From Blastomonas natatoria (GTDB lineage: Bacteria > Pseudomonadota > Alphaproteobacteria > Sphingomonadales > Sphingomonadaceae), in assembly GCF_003201955.1 (NCBI RefSeq), contig NZ_QJJM01000007.1:5891-69890 (forward strand): a stretch of DNA of 64,000 nt. Direction: 5' to 3'. The first letter of the stretch is position 1; every line of letters begins with the position of its first letter. The position numbers and the translations under genes are program-made. Of the stretch, positions 1 through 7,389 are shown piece after piece. Below the pieces are notes generated by a model. The model worked only from the letters and a program-made list of their open reading frames with translations, was not told the DNA's origin and ran no database searches.

Positions 1-522
1 TAGACAATCTACCTTGTAATCGGTCGATGTTGTCTTGGTCGGCGCGCCCTGGTCAAACCATGCCCAGCCCCAGCCGTCGCCCCACAATTTGTTGTCGGGA
101 TGGCTGTTCTTGCTGTCCTTGACCATGACGAACCAGCCTTTCAGCGTTTTCGTATGGCTGACCGTGCCTGTCGTCATTGGTCCTGTCGACGCCTCGAATA
201 CCTCTTTCACCAGCGTCGTGCCGTCCGCGAACTTGCCGTTGGCGCGATGCCCGGCTGCGGCACCGGGCGAGGCATAGACCATGTGCATCTCCTTCGATCC
301 AGCTGCCTTGTCGTCTGCCACAGCCCAGGTGCCGAGATACTGATAGGTATCGCGATAATTGGCCGGTACCCGCAAGGTGCCTGAGGCGTCAGCGCCGCTG
401 TCGACAGCAACGCTGTCAACAACGGCACTTGATTTCGGTTGCGGCGCACAGGCCGTCACGATCAGGGCACCGGCCAACGATAACGCTCGCAACCCGACAA
501 CTGTGGCACCACGGGGCAGCAT
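1..522 (-). CDS. Cytochrome P460 family lipoprotein, copy A (3' end outside window)
   Basis: The reading frame starts with ATG at 522 and is open to the window edge, giving 174 codons of a protein whose C-terminus lies outside. The N-terminus is a lipoprotein signal with lipobox VTAC near residue 22, so the protein is probably anchored in the periplasm or outer membrane. It is nearly the same protein as copy B at 4490-5068; I count six differences over about 124 aligned mature residues (for example VPANYRD versus VPTDYRD). The visible part stops at VDCL, just inside the CxxCH haem motif that copy B shows as CLTCH. It begins two bases after the stop of another P460 gene (525-1148), so the two are probably cotranscribed. 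Cytochrome P460 family proteins bind c-type haem with a lysine cross-link and some oxidise hydroxylamine; the substrate here is unknown. Confidence 0.8.
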   Translation of the reverse strand, partial: MLPRGATVVGLRALSLAGALIVTACAPQPKSSAVVDSVAVDSGADASGTLRVPANYRDTYQYLGTWAVADDKAAGSKEMHMVYASPGAAAGHRANGKFADGTTLVKEVFEASTGPMTTGTVSHTKTLKGWFVMVKDSKNSHPDNKLWGDGWGWAWFDQGAPTKTTSTDYKVDCL

Positions 523-524
523 CT

Positions 525-1148
525 CTATTGATCCAGCCGCGGATAGAACTGCGTCCACACCATATCTTTCTTGGCACCATCGATATGACATTGCGCGCAC
601 TCACCGATCGGCCTCAATTTGGCAGTCTCAAATTTGGGCTCGCCATGATTGAAGTTATAATATCCCCAGTTCTGCGTGTCCGCATAACGCTTGCTGTCCT
701 TGACCGAAACATCGGCGCCATTGAGCTTGCCGGGGAAATATCCGCGCCCCGAGGGCTCGTCGCGCGAACCGTCCGGATATGTCCCTTTGATGGTCAGCTG
801 AAGCTCCTTGAACAGGATTGTCCCTTCCGGGAAGACACCGGTCTTCTTGTATTCGTCATAGGCCCATGGCTGGATATAGACGTTGTGGAACTCGGGGAAA
901 TTGGCCTTGCCATTGTTCAACCCATGCGGTGTCAACGGGGAGCCCATATACACCCACCGTTCGAACTTCTTGGGCAACACAAGTTCGCCCGCGGCGGTGT
1001 ATTCCGGCATGTATCGCTCGACGGCAGGGCTGGCCACGGCAGTTTCATCGACCGGACCAGCCTTTGTTGCTTCTGACTTGCTGCAGCCTGCAAGAACAAG
1101 CAGAGAACATCCCAAAGAAAATGCGGCGAAGCTAGTTTTGGTCATCAT
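525..1148 (-). CDS. Cytochrome P460 family lipoprotein
   Basis: This encodes 207 residues from the ATG at 1148, chosen because AAAGAGGAA lies just upstream; a second ATG follows directly. The N-terminus is a lipoprotein signal ending in the lipobox LAGC. The mature part has the P460-family look: ERWVYMGSPLTPHGLN near the start, FPEFHNVYI, and a C-terminal haem attachment motif CAQCH followed by KKDMVWTQFYP. It is a paralogue, not a copy, of the two neighbouring P460 genes at 1-522 and 4490-5068. Its stop is two bases from the start of copy A, suggesting translational coupling. Family knowledge suggests a periplasmic haem protein with redox activity; the actual substrate cannot be read from the sequence. 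Confidence 0.82.
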   Translation of the reverse strand: MMTKTSFAAFSLGCSLLVLAGCSKSEATKAGPVDETAVASPAVERYMPEYTAAGELVLPKKFERWVYMGSPLTPHGLNNGKANFPEFHNVYIQPWAYDEYKKTGVFPEGTILFKELQLTIKGTYPDGSRDEPSGRGYFPGKLNGADVSVKDSKRYADTQNWGYYNFNHGEPKFETAKLRPIGECAQCHIDGAKKDMVWTQFYPRLDQ

Positions 1149-1218
1149 GATTTCCTCTTTACCAACTGTTATGATCTCGGTTTCAGCGTTTTGTGACGGG
1201 CGCCAAAACGCACTGAAG

Positions 1219-1569
1219 CTACGCGACAAGCTTTGCTCGCTGCCCGGCATCGGAGGCTGCAAGATACATCCTCGTGCCGGGCGCGAATTTGGCTCGGTAT
1301 TGCATCCACCGGTCGAGACGCGCCGACGTCCAGACGCCGGTCGAAAGCCGACATGGTCCTGAGTGAGAGATCACGTAGTCCTGACTGCCTGCAGCGTCGC
1401 CCCTTGCGGTGCGAGGCGTTGCGCTGAAAGGAAAAATGCGGGCGTCGGCGGTGGTGGGGAAGGCGACCGACGCCCGGTTCCTGGTGGCTGCGAAGCTTGG
1501 CCAAAGCTCCAAAACAGCAGGAACGAGAGCTTGAACAGACAGCGCGTATCCGGACTTGAGGCCCTGCAA
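1219..1569 (-). pseudogene. Possible decayed c-type cytochrome, haem cysteines lost
   Basis: A 116-codon frame whose second half resembles the C-terminal part of a class I cytochrome c: LDRWMQYRAKFAPGTRM, then SDAGQRAKLVA, which matches the usual pattern L..WL.DP..F.PGTKM..A...D...RADLIAYL. The frame stops with TAG exactly where the conserved tyrosine of AYL would be. Where the haem motif CxxCH is expected the sequence reads YVISHSGP, which is CVICH with both cysteines changed by single bases. No convincing signal peptide or ribosome binding site is seen. It sits upstream of the P460 pair on the same strand. I read it as a remnant of an electron-transfer cytochrome, but the match is by eye and a non-haem protein or a chance frame remains possible. 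Confidence 0.35.
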
Positions 1570-2283
1570 TCAGATGAGGGTTCGGGTTACGCAACCTTGC
1601 GCACACGCCGGCCGTCGCGAAGGCTGGATGGCATTCGCGGAAGGCGCAACGGTCATCATGCACCCGAGGCCCATCAGCCGGGAGCGAGATTTGAGTCTTG
1701 ATGGCCGCCTCCCTCCGGTTAGCTGGTTGGTGCGCAGTCAAGTTGTCCAAAGGCGTTTGGATTGCAGGCAAACTAACCGCTTGTGACAGAGTCCGCGCGC
1801 GCAATGCTGCTATTGACCGAACGATATTGCGCCATATTGGCCGTGGCGAACATTTGGGGCCAACGCCTCGGCTGATCGTCAAGATCTGCATGGCTGCCAA
1901 TTGATCGCATAGCCACCGGCGCCCTGACCCGCCAACGGTCCTCGCGCAAAGGACAGACAGGCTGCCTGAAATGCGCTGCCGCGAGGCGCACCATTTGGAA
2001 CGCACGGCAAGATTTCCGGGTCAAGCGGTGCGCCATTCGCGGCCATAGGGCGCGTCTGTCCCAAGCGAGCGCCCCATGTCATGATTGCGATTTTCACCTT
2101 CGTTCTATCCGCCCTTGCAGCCTATCTCCGCAGCACAAGCACAGGCGTTGAAGGGGTGCAGCCGTCGTCCAGGTCTGGCTGGCGTGCGACGTTGGCGTTG
2201 GGTGCGGCAGCGTGCATCATTGCGCAGCATGCGGCCATGCCGCCACGCCAGCCTTGCCCAGCCGGTCTCGCATTGGTGACGGT
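1570..2283. other. Region without a recognisable gene
   Basis: About 700 bases between the decayed cytochrome-like frame and the AraC regulator gene. Several short frames are open on the minus strand, but none has a convincing start, ribosome binding site or recognisable family pattern. The surrounding remnants suggest this is eroded former coding DNA. Confidence 0.5.
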
Positions 2284-3120
2284 TCAGATATTGTCCGGCT
2301 GATCGCGCTTCTTCGATGCGTGCGCCACTTGACGCGGTGCCTCGCCGGTGACCCTGGCAAACACCCGCGAAAAGGCGGCCGCGCTGTCATATCCGACGCG
2401 TCCGGCCACGATCTTGACCGGCTTGCCTTTGGCGAGAAGTTCGCGCGCCAGCGTCATTCGCCAGCGGGTCAGATAGTCCATCGGCGTCCTCCCGACGCAC
2501 GCGCGAAAATGCGTGGCAAAGCGGGTGCGTGACATGCCGGCCACTTCGGCAAGATCATCGAGCGACCATGACCGCCGGGGCTGTTCGTGCATTGCCGTCA
2601 ACGCCTTGGCCAGCCGGGGATCGGCAAGGCCGCCCAGCACACCACCGCTTACCGTGCCACTGGCCACAACATGCCGCACGATCAGGATCAAAAGATAATC
2701 GAACAGATGGTCGATGGCGGCCTGCCGCCCGTCGTCCTCACCAAACCCTTCGGCAAGCAACAGTTCGCAGACCGGCCCCATCGCCGGGTGCTCGGCCAAC
2801 GGAAACAGGACAAGCTCGGGCAGTCCTTCGCCAATCGGGTTGCCGACATCGCCGCCCAGATCGACCTTGGCACACACAAGATCAGCCCCTCCTTCTGGGG
2901 GCGCCGTCAAGCTGTGCGCCCGCCCGCGGGGGAAGAAAACCAGCATGGGTTCGCTGATCTTTATGTCTGCCGCGCCAGTGCGGCTTAACGTCAGTTCCCC
3001 CTTTCTGAGGAGGTGAAGATAGCCACATTCGGTAAACTGCGCCGCGTTGCACAAATTGCCCGAGAAGAACGCCCGCGCGCTCGGGGCGGTGTGCGCAAAC
3101 AGGGCGGCAAGGTTATCCAT
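2284..3120 (-). CDS. AraC family transcriptional regulator
   Basis: Encodes 278 residues from the ATG at 3120 (MDNLAALF); a GTG at 3147 would add nine residues. The N-terminal half looks like the cupin_6 sensor domain common in AraC proteins next to oxidoreductase genes (ARAFFSGNLC near the start, FFPRGRAHSL around residue 85). The C-terminal hundred residues are the paired helix-turn-helix AraC domain: WSLDDLAEVAGMSRTRFATHF, then TPMDYLTRWRM, then IVAGRVGYDSAAAFSRVFAR. It is transcribed divergently from the AhpD-like gene at 3216, so that gene and its membrane partner are the probable targets. This is the intact AraC gene of the region; a second one at 6679 is broken. Confidence 0.88.
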   Translation of the reverse strand: MDNLAALFAHTAPSARAFFSGNLCNAAQFTECGYLHLLRKGELTLSRTGAADIKISEPMLVFFPRGRAHSLTAPPEGGADLVCAKVDLGGDVGNPIGEGLPELVLFPLAEHPAMGPVCELLLAEGFGEDDGRQAAIDHLFDYLLILIVRHVVASGTVSGGVLGGLADPRLAKALTAMHEQPRRSWSLDDLAEVAGMSRTRFATHFRACVGRTPMDYLTRWRMTLARELLAKGKPVKIVAGRVGYDSAAAFSRVFARVTGEAPRQVAHASKKRDQPDNI

Positions 3121-3215
3121 TTGAACGATCTGCAATGAAGTTGGCACCTATCTGCATCGATAGCAGCCCATATAGCTGTTGTGCAACCCCGCACCGATCA
3201 TGAAAGGAAATTCAA
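3121..3215. promoter_or_regulatory. Divergent intergenic region, candidate AraC operator
   Basis: This 95-base gap separates the AraC gene from the divergent AhpD-like gene. It holds a short inverted repeat, CTATC-6-GATAG, at 3148-3163 and a nearby CAGC-7-GCTG. Just before the start at 3216 there is AAAGGAAA, a good ribosome binding site. Binding by the adjacent regulator is inferred only from gene order. Confidence 0.3.
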
Positions 3216-3761
3216 ATGCCCCGTATCAACCCCGTAGAACTCGCCACCGCTGACACTGGCGTCCAGGCAACCCTCGGCGCTGTCAAGGCGAAGATTGGCA
3301 TGGTCCCCAATCTGTTTGCAACCTTCGCTCAGGCCCCCGCCGTGCTGAACGGCAACCTCGCTTTCGCCGATGCGCTGACCAAGGGCGTTCTGACCGCCGC
3401 ACAGCGCGAAATCGTTTCGCTCGCTGTCGCCCAGTATAACAGCTGCCACTATTGCCTGTCGGCACACACGCTGCTCGGCAAGGGTGCCGGCCTGTCGCCC
3501 GCTGCCATCCGCGCTGCCCGTCAGGGCAAGGGCGAAAGCGCGATCGACAACGCCATTGCGACGCTTGCGCTGCGTATCGTCGAAACGCGCGGTCAGGTCA
3601 GCGACGCCGATCTGTCTGAAGCCCGTCTCGCCGGTCTTGACGATGCCCGCATTGTCGAAATCGTCGGCAATGTTGCGCACAATGTGCTGACCAACTTCAT
3701 GAACAACGTCGCCCAGACCAAGATCGACTTCCCGGTCGTCGATGTGGCGATTGCGGCCTGA
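3216..3761 (+). CDS. Carboxymuconolactone decarboxylase / AhpD-like peroxidase-related protein
   Basis: Encodes 181 residues. The core carries the AhpD-type redox site: REIVSLAVAQYNSCHYCLSAH around residues 65-85, giving CxxC followed by histidine three residues later. Proteins of this family are alkylhydroperoxidase-like enzymes or thiol redox proteins of the cytoplasm. The length suits the peroxidase-related subgroup rather than the shorter true CMD enzymes. A small membrane protein follows 69 bases downstream and an AraC regulator is divergent, a common arrangement for stress-inducible detoxification units. The substrate is not evident. Confidence 0.85.
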   Translation: MPRINPVELATADTGVQATLGAVKAKIGMVPNLFATFAQAPAVLNGNLAFADALTKGVLTAAQREIVSLAVAQYNSCHYCLSAHTLLGKGAGLSPAAIRAARQGKGESAIDNAIATLALRIVETRGQVSDADLSEARLAGLDDARIVEIVGNVAHNVLTNFMNNVAQTKIDFPVVDVAIAA

Positions 3762-3830
3762 TCGTATTGCTTGCGGGCCGGTGCAACGCATCGGCCCGCG
3801 CCCCAACCTGATTTGAAAGGAACACGACCC

Positions 3831-4202
3831 ATGAACCTGCAATTCCTCACCCCGAAGCTGCATGGCGCTTTGGACTATATCGCCGCTGGTGCGCTGATCG
3901 TGTTGCCCTTCCTGCTCGGTCTTCAGGGCATTGAGCTCTGGCTGTCCGTCGCGGGCGGTTCCGGCCTGATCCTCTACAGCCTGCTCACCGATTATGCGTT
4001 CGGTATAATCAAGCTGGTGTCTTTTGACCTCCACCTGTTGCTCGATCTCGCGGCTGGGGTGGCGTTCATTGTTGCGCCGTTCGTCCTCGGCTTCGGCTTC
4101 CTCGCATCAATCTATTATCCGGTCATGGCGGCTGGCGTGCTCGCGGTGGTTGCCTTTACCGCGCGTGCCAACCCATCAGTCCGGCAGAACGCCGCTGCCT
4201 GA
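3831..4202 (+). CDS. Small integral membrane protein
   Basis: Encodes 123 residues starting at an ATG preceded by GAAAGGAACACGACCC, a plausible ribosome binding site. Four hydrophobic segments are visible (about residues 15-30, 36-50, 65-85 and 90-110) with few charged residues between them. The conserved-looking LHGALDYIAAG and LLDLAAGVAF recall the small four-helix proteins of the SPW-repeat kind, but I cannot assign a family firmly. It lies 69 bases after the AhpD-like gene on the same strand and is probably cotranscribed with it. Function unknown. Confidence 0.75.
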   Translation: MNLQFLTPKLHGALDYIAAGALIVLPFLLGLQGIELWLSVAGGSGLILYSLLTDYAFGIIKLVSFDLHLLLDLAAGVAFIVAPFVLGFGFLASIYYPVMAAGVLAVVAFTARANPSVRQNAAA

Positions 4203-4244
4203 GCCCTTCTTTCAAGGACACGAGTTTTGTTATCAACAATGCCA

Positions 4245-4274
4245 CCCTGCATGTCCCGGTCGCGGCATGCAGGG
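4245..4274 (+). terminator. Hairpin after the AhpD-like operon
   Basis: CCCTGCATG at 4245-4253 pairs perfectly with CATGCAGGG at 4266-4274 across a 12-base loop. It lies 42 bases after the stop of the membrane protein gene, between convergent genes. There is no strong T-run after it, so termination is plausible but not certain. Confidence 0.4.
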
Positions 4275-4457
4275 TTTGGCACGACTGGCGTGTGGCTCCA
4301 CGACCGGGGTTGTGGGCCAACGCCCTCAGCGCCATGTTTCAGTCGAGAGGTGAAATTTCCTTACAGAGCTCAATGCCTCTCCGTTCTGGCTTTTGCAGCA
4401 TCAGCCAACAGCGACCAGCCGATGAAAACGAGCCCGCTCGTCGCAAGGCGAGGCGGT

Positions 4458-4485
4458 GTGCGGCACTCCAACAGGGGTGCCGCAC
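4458..4485 (-). terminator. Hairpin after P460 copy B
   Basis: GTGCGGCAC at 4458-4466 pairs perfectly with GTGCCGCAC at 4477-4485, a nine-base stem with a ten-base loop. It begins five bases beyond the stop codon of the P460 gene that ends at 4490 on the minus strand. No T-tract follows, so this may be a terminator or a 3' stabilising hairpin. Confidence 0.4.
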
Positions 4486-4489
4486 CCCT

Positions 4490-5068
4490 TTATTTCTTCA
4501 GCACCGGATAGCCATCGACATACGTCCAGTCGGTGGCTTTGGCCGGCTCGTGGCAGGTCAGACAATCTACCTTGTAATCGGTCGATGTTGTCTTGGTCGG
4601 CGCGCCCTGGTCAAACCATGCCCAGCCCCAGCCGTCGCCCCACAATTTGTTGTCGGGATGGCTGTTCTTGCTGTCCTTGACCATGACGAACCAGCCTTTC
4701 AGCGTTTTGGTATGGCTGACCGTGCCTGTCGTCATTGGTCCTGTCGTCGCCTCGAACACCTCTTTCACCAGCGTCGTACCGTCCGCGAATTTTCCGTTGG
4801 CGCGATGCCCGGCTGCGGCACCGGGCGAGGCATAGACGATGTGCATCTCTTTCGATCCAGCCACCTTCTCGTCCGCCACGGCCCAGGTGCCGAGATACTG
4901 ATAGGTATCGCGATAATCGGTCGGCACCCGCAAATCGCCCTTAGCAGTTGCGCCAGTGTCGGCGACGGTTAAGGGGGGCTGCGACTCAGGCGCACAGGCC
5001 GTCACGATCAAAACATTGGCGAGCAATAACGCACGCAGCCCAGCAGTCATCCAGCGAGAGTGTTGCAT
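4490..5068 (-). CDS. Cytochrome P460 family lipoprotein, copy B
   Basis: Encodes 192 residues from the ATG at 5068, which aligns with the start of copy A; an internal ATG at 5050 is the alternative. The N-terminus is a lipoprotein signal with lipobox VTAC. The mature region is almost identical to copy A and ends with the haem attachment motif CLTCH followed by about 20 residues (ATDWTYVDGYPVLKK). Upstream lies a broken remnant of the other P460 gene, so this copy has lost its original operon partner and probably its promoter context. No strong ribosome binding site is seen. It is probably a periplasmic haem protein; whether it is still expressed is unclear. Confidence 0.8.
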   Translation of the reverse strand: MQHSRWMTAGLRALLLANVLIVTACAPESQPPLTVADTGATAKGDLRVPTDYRDTYQYLGTWAVADEKVAGSKEMHIVYASPGAAAGHRANGKFADGTTLVKEVFEATTGPMTTGTVSHTKTLKGWFVMVKDSKNSHPDNKLWGDGWGWAWFDQGAPTKTTSTDYKVDCLTCHEPAKATDWTYVDGYPVLKK

Positions 5069-5140
5069 GTCAATTGATCCAGTCCGGGATAGAGTTACGT
5101 GCAAACCATTTCTTTCTTGGCGTCGGCGTGGCACTCCAAG
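5069..5140 (-). pseudogene. 3' remnant of a P460 gene upstream of copy B
   Basis: Reading on the minus strand gives ECHADAKKEMVCT, a TAA stop, then LYPGLDQ. This aligns with the last residues of the gene at 525-1148 (QCHIDGAKKDMVWTQFYPRLDQ, shown here only for its pattern CH..AKK.MV.T..YP.LDQ). The second cysteine and histidine of the haem motif survive, but an in-frame stop interrupts it and the ancestral stop is lost. No P460-like sequence is recognisable upstream of about 5140, so most of the gene has been deleted. Confidence 0.65.
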
Positions 5141-5209
5141 GGTTTATAGCGGTATTGCAGAGCCGTATGCCGCTCAATTCTACTCTCCTAACCCATCAAA
5201 CCAGGATGT

Positions 5210-5878
5210 TCAACCCCTGAAAACGACCTCTGCTGTCGTAGGGTCAGGCGGCGAACGATGCAGCGCGAGGAAGGCGTCAGCGATCTTCTCCGGAGCGAAC
5301 GGCGTGCCAGCCGCAACCTCGCCAGCAATCGTGACGGTGCCAACGCGGATACCGCTGGGTGCCAGCTCTGCGGCCAGCATCAGCGCCAATGCGCGGATGC
5401 CGGCTTTGCCGACCGACAGAGATGGTGCCTGAGGGGAGGGGTAAAGCGCAAGGCCGCCGCCGGTGAACAGCAAAGTCCCGCGCCCTGCTGCAATCATCGC
5501 CGGGGCGAGCGCCCGCGCGGCGACCAGCGCGCCGGTCACACACAGCTGGAAATCCGCATCAAAGCTTTCGGGTGTCGTCGCCAGCACCGGGCCCGGGCGC
5601 CACAGTGCCGCGTTATAGACCAAAACCTCGGCATCGCCCAAGGCATCGCGCGCGGCATCGAGTGCCGTGGTCAGCGCGGTCGCATGACCGGCATCGGCAG
5701 CAAAACCGCGCGCCGCGATGCCGCTTGCGCGAAACGCCGTCACTGCCGCATCCAGCTTGGTGGTGTCACGCGCAATCAGCGCCAGCGGATAGCCTTCTTT
5801 TGCAAACGCCTCGGCGACTGCACCACTGACGCCCGGCCCATAGCCGATGATGATCGCAGGCCCTTTTGATTGTGTCAT
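5210..5878 (-). CDS. SDR family protein with atypical active site
   Basis: Encodes 222 residues with a Rossmann fold of the short-chain dehydrogenase kind. The nucleotide-binding motif is GYGPGVSGAVAEAF near residue 12 in place of the classical TGxxxGIG, and the NAG-type motif is YNAALW around residue 88. The usual YxxxK catalytic pair is altered: the sequence is APSLSVGKAGIRALALML, so the lysine is present but leucine occupies the tyrosine position. It may be a diverged SDR using other residues, or non-catalytic. It is followed upstream by a SnoaL-like gene 12 bases away on the same strand, suggesting a two-gene operon. Confidence 0.82.
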   Translation of the reverse strand: MTQSKGPAIIIGYGPGVSGAVAEAFAKEGYPLALIARDTTKLDAAVTAFRASGIAARGFAADAGHATALTTALDAARDALGDAEVLVYNAALWRPGPVLATTPESFDADFQLCVTGALVAARALAPAMIAAGRGTLLFTGGGLALYPSPQAPSLSVGKAGIRALALMLAAELAPSGIRVGTVTIAGEVAAGTPFAPEKIADAFLALHRSPPDPTTAEVVFRG

Positions 5879-5890
5879 ATTGCGACCCGC

Positions 5891-6328
5891 CTATCCAAGG
5901 ATCATCGGCGACAGCACGGGGGCCATCAGCATCTCGAACTCAAGATTGGTGGCCGAAACGATATTCTCGATGATCTTGCCGTCCTTAAGCCGCGCGACAT
6001 GGGTTTCGTCGAACAGGATGATCCGGTTGGTCGCGGCGACTCCGTAATAGTCCTTGGCGTGGCATTGGCGCGAATGAAAGCGCGTTACCACGCGCGTGCC
6101 ATCAGCGGATTCGAACTGGTCGATGATCTCAACGGGTGATTGCGCCGGAAACGCATCGACGAAACCCGTCAGTGTCGCCTTATACTCATCGATACCCTCG
6201 ATCGGACCAGTTGGCTTGAGTCCGGTAAACCCGCGAATATCCGGGTGCATGGTCGCATCTGCGGCAGCAAGATCGGCGCGACCGAGAAATTCGGTGGTGA
6301 ATCGGCGTACGATTGCCAGATTGTCCAT
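5891..6328 (-). CDS. SnoaL-like / NTF2-fold protein
   Basis: Encodes 145 residues with the pattern of SnoaL-like polyketide cyclase or ester cyclase proteins: an N-terminal helix MDNLAIVRRFTTEFLG, the segment MHPDIRGFTG, then VVTRFHSRQCHAKDYYGV, and the strand ARLKDGKIIENI near the end. Such proteins form an alpha-beta cone used for binding or isomerising small hydrophobic molecules. It sits directly upstream of the SDR gene on the same strand, so the two may act on one substrate. No specific reaction can be assigned. Confidence 0.8.
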   Translation of the reverse strand: MDNLAIVRRFTTEFLGRADLAAADATMHPDIRGFTGLKPTGPIEGIDEYKATLTGFVDAFPAQSPVEIIDQFESADGTRVVTRFHSRQCHAKDYYGVAATNRIILFDETHVARLKDGKIIENIVSATNLEFEMLMAPVLSPMILG

Positions 6329-6678
6329 GTTTTTGCTCCTCGGTTCAGATTCGCCTTGATTAGCTTATACTGCCTACAATGCTCGTGCGCCTCAACAGCC
6401 ATAGCCGCCGGGCCAAGCAAATAACTGCGCTTTGGCAGCAAGAATCCTGGGAACTTCGCCCATCTGTTTCTTGGTTGCGGCGAGCAGGACCAGGCTCTCG
6501 CCCCGAGCAGGACCAAGCTCTCGCCCCGAGCAGGACCGATCAGGCGAGGGTCGTTCATACGGTGTTTCCTCGAATCCATGCGAGTCTGCGAAACCTGTCG
6601 TGCCGCATCAATACGCATGCAGGATTTGCCGTGCTTGGCCGAAATTGCGCCAAACGACCGATCTTGCGGCAAACCGCC
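6329..6678. other. Gene-free stretch with tandem repeat
   Basis: About 350 bases with no convincing gene. The only clear structure is the 23-base tandem repeat listed separately at 6482-6537. The stretch lies between the SnoaL-like gene and a broken AraC gene. Confidence 0.5.
6482..6537. repeat. 23-bp tandem repeat, two and a half copies
   Basis: A 23-base unit starting GAGCAGGACC is present at 6482-6504, repeated at 6505-6527 with one base change, and begun a third time at 6528-6537. It lies in non-coding DNA. Confidence 0.85.
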
Positions 6679-7031
6679 TTATAGCGTGCGTTGCCGGGGC
6701 CACTCGGAAGTATTCATGCCCAGCACGCGCTGGAATAGCCAGGCGAGGCCCTGCCGCGAGTCAAAACCAAGGCTCAGCGCCAACTCGATGATCGAAAGCC
6801 GGGAGGTGGTCAAAAAGGTCCTTGGCGCGCTCCAGCCGCAGCCTGTTCTGGCAACGGTGCGGCGGCGGGCCGGTGGATTGCTTGAAGGCCCGGCAGAAGT
6901 GATAGGTCGAAAGGCCGACAACGCTGGCCATCGCCGGGAGCGAAACATGCGCGCCATCAGACACCGCCATCAGACACCGCCATCATATCGATGACGCGGT
7001 GCACCTGCCAGGGCGCAAGGCCGGACGACAT
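6679..7031 (-). pseudogene. Broken AraC family regulator
   Basis: From an ATG at 7031 the frame reads MSSGLAPWQVHRVIDMMAVSDG, typical of the segment before the AraC DNA-binding domain, and then hits a stop. A 13-base tandem duplication at 6954-6979 causes this: removing one copy restores VSDGAHVSLPAMASVVGLS followed by YHFCRAFKQSTGPPPHR and RLERAKDLF. A second frame change near 6800-6820 separates this from the last part, SIIELALSLGFDSRQGLAW then LFQRVLGMNTSEWPRQR. So at least two frameshifts have inactivated the gene. Only the DNA-binding half is recognisable; the sensor half may have been absent or lost. Confidence 0.75.
6954..6979. repeat. 13-bp tandem duplication inside AraC pseudogene
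   Basis: CCATCAGACACCG occurs at 6954-6966 and again at 6967-6979, followed by a partial third copy. Because 13 is not a multiple of three, the duplication shifts the reading frame of the AraC gene. Confidence 0.9.
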
Positions 7032-7052
7032 ATGTCGCTCCCATCAGTGCCA

Positions 7053-7389
7053 TCAGGAAAACGGGGTGGGCTGCCGAAGTACCAGCCTTAAGGCAAGTGC
7101 GGCGAGTGCCGCCAGTATCGAACTATGTGAGACGATCCGCGACACCAGCGGGACAATCACGAAGGGGATCGCCGCCCCCAATCCCACTTGCCAACACACA
7201 GCCAGCAACACGCCCAAGCCGGTCGCCGCTGACTTCTCGCCCGAAAACCGGATGAAGATCGACCTGCTGTGTCCCAAGATCGCCAGCAGCGCAGCGGCCA
7301 TCACAGATCAGGGCAACCAAACGTCGAATTCGACGGCAGCCAGTCCGGCCGCAACCACCACCGCCAGCGAGAAGAGCGATTGGGCGAAT
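7053..7389 (-). pseudogene. C-terminal fragment of an integral membrane protein with in-frame stop
   Basis: The minus-strand frame reads FAFAQSLFSLAVVVAAGLAA, then VEFDVWLP, a TGA stop, then SVMAAALLAILGHSRSIF and further hydrophobic helices to a stop at 7053. It looks like the last three or four membrane segments of a transporter-like protein. The TGA could derive from TGG (tryptophan) by one base change. The upstream end runs into the transposase fragment at about 7390, so the N-terminal part was lost at that junction. Family not identified; a major-facilitator-type protein is one guess. Confidence 0.5.

Noticed and set aside
1879-2097. A short minus-strand frame, with a sulfatase-like HDMGRSLG in another frame at its start
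   Set aside because: Only eight residues resemble sulfatases, no continuing similarity was seen in any frame, and there is no ribosome binding site.
4593-4835. Plus-strand frames at 35-277 and 4593-4835 that encode nearly identical small proteins
   Set aside because: They are antisense shadows of the duplicated P460 genes, so their similarity only mirrors the gene duplication.
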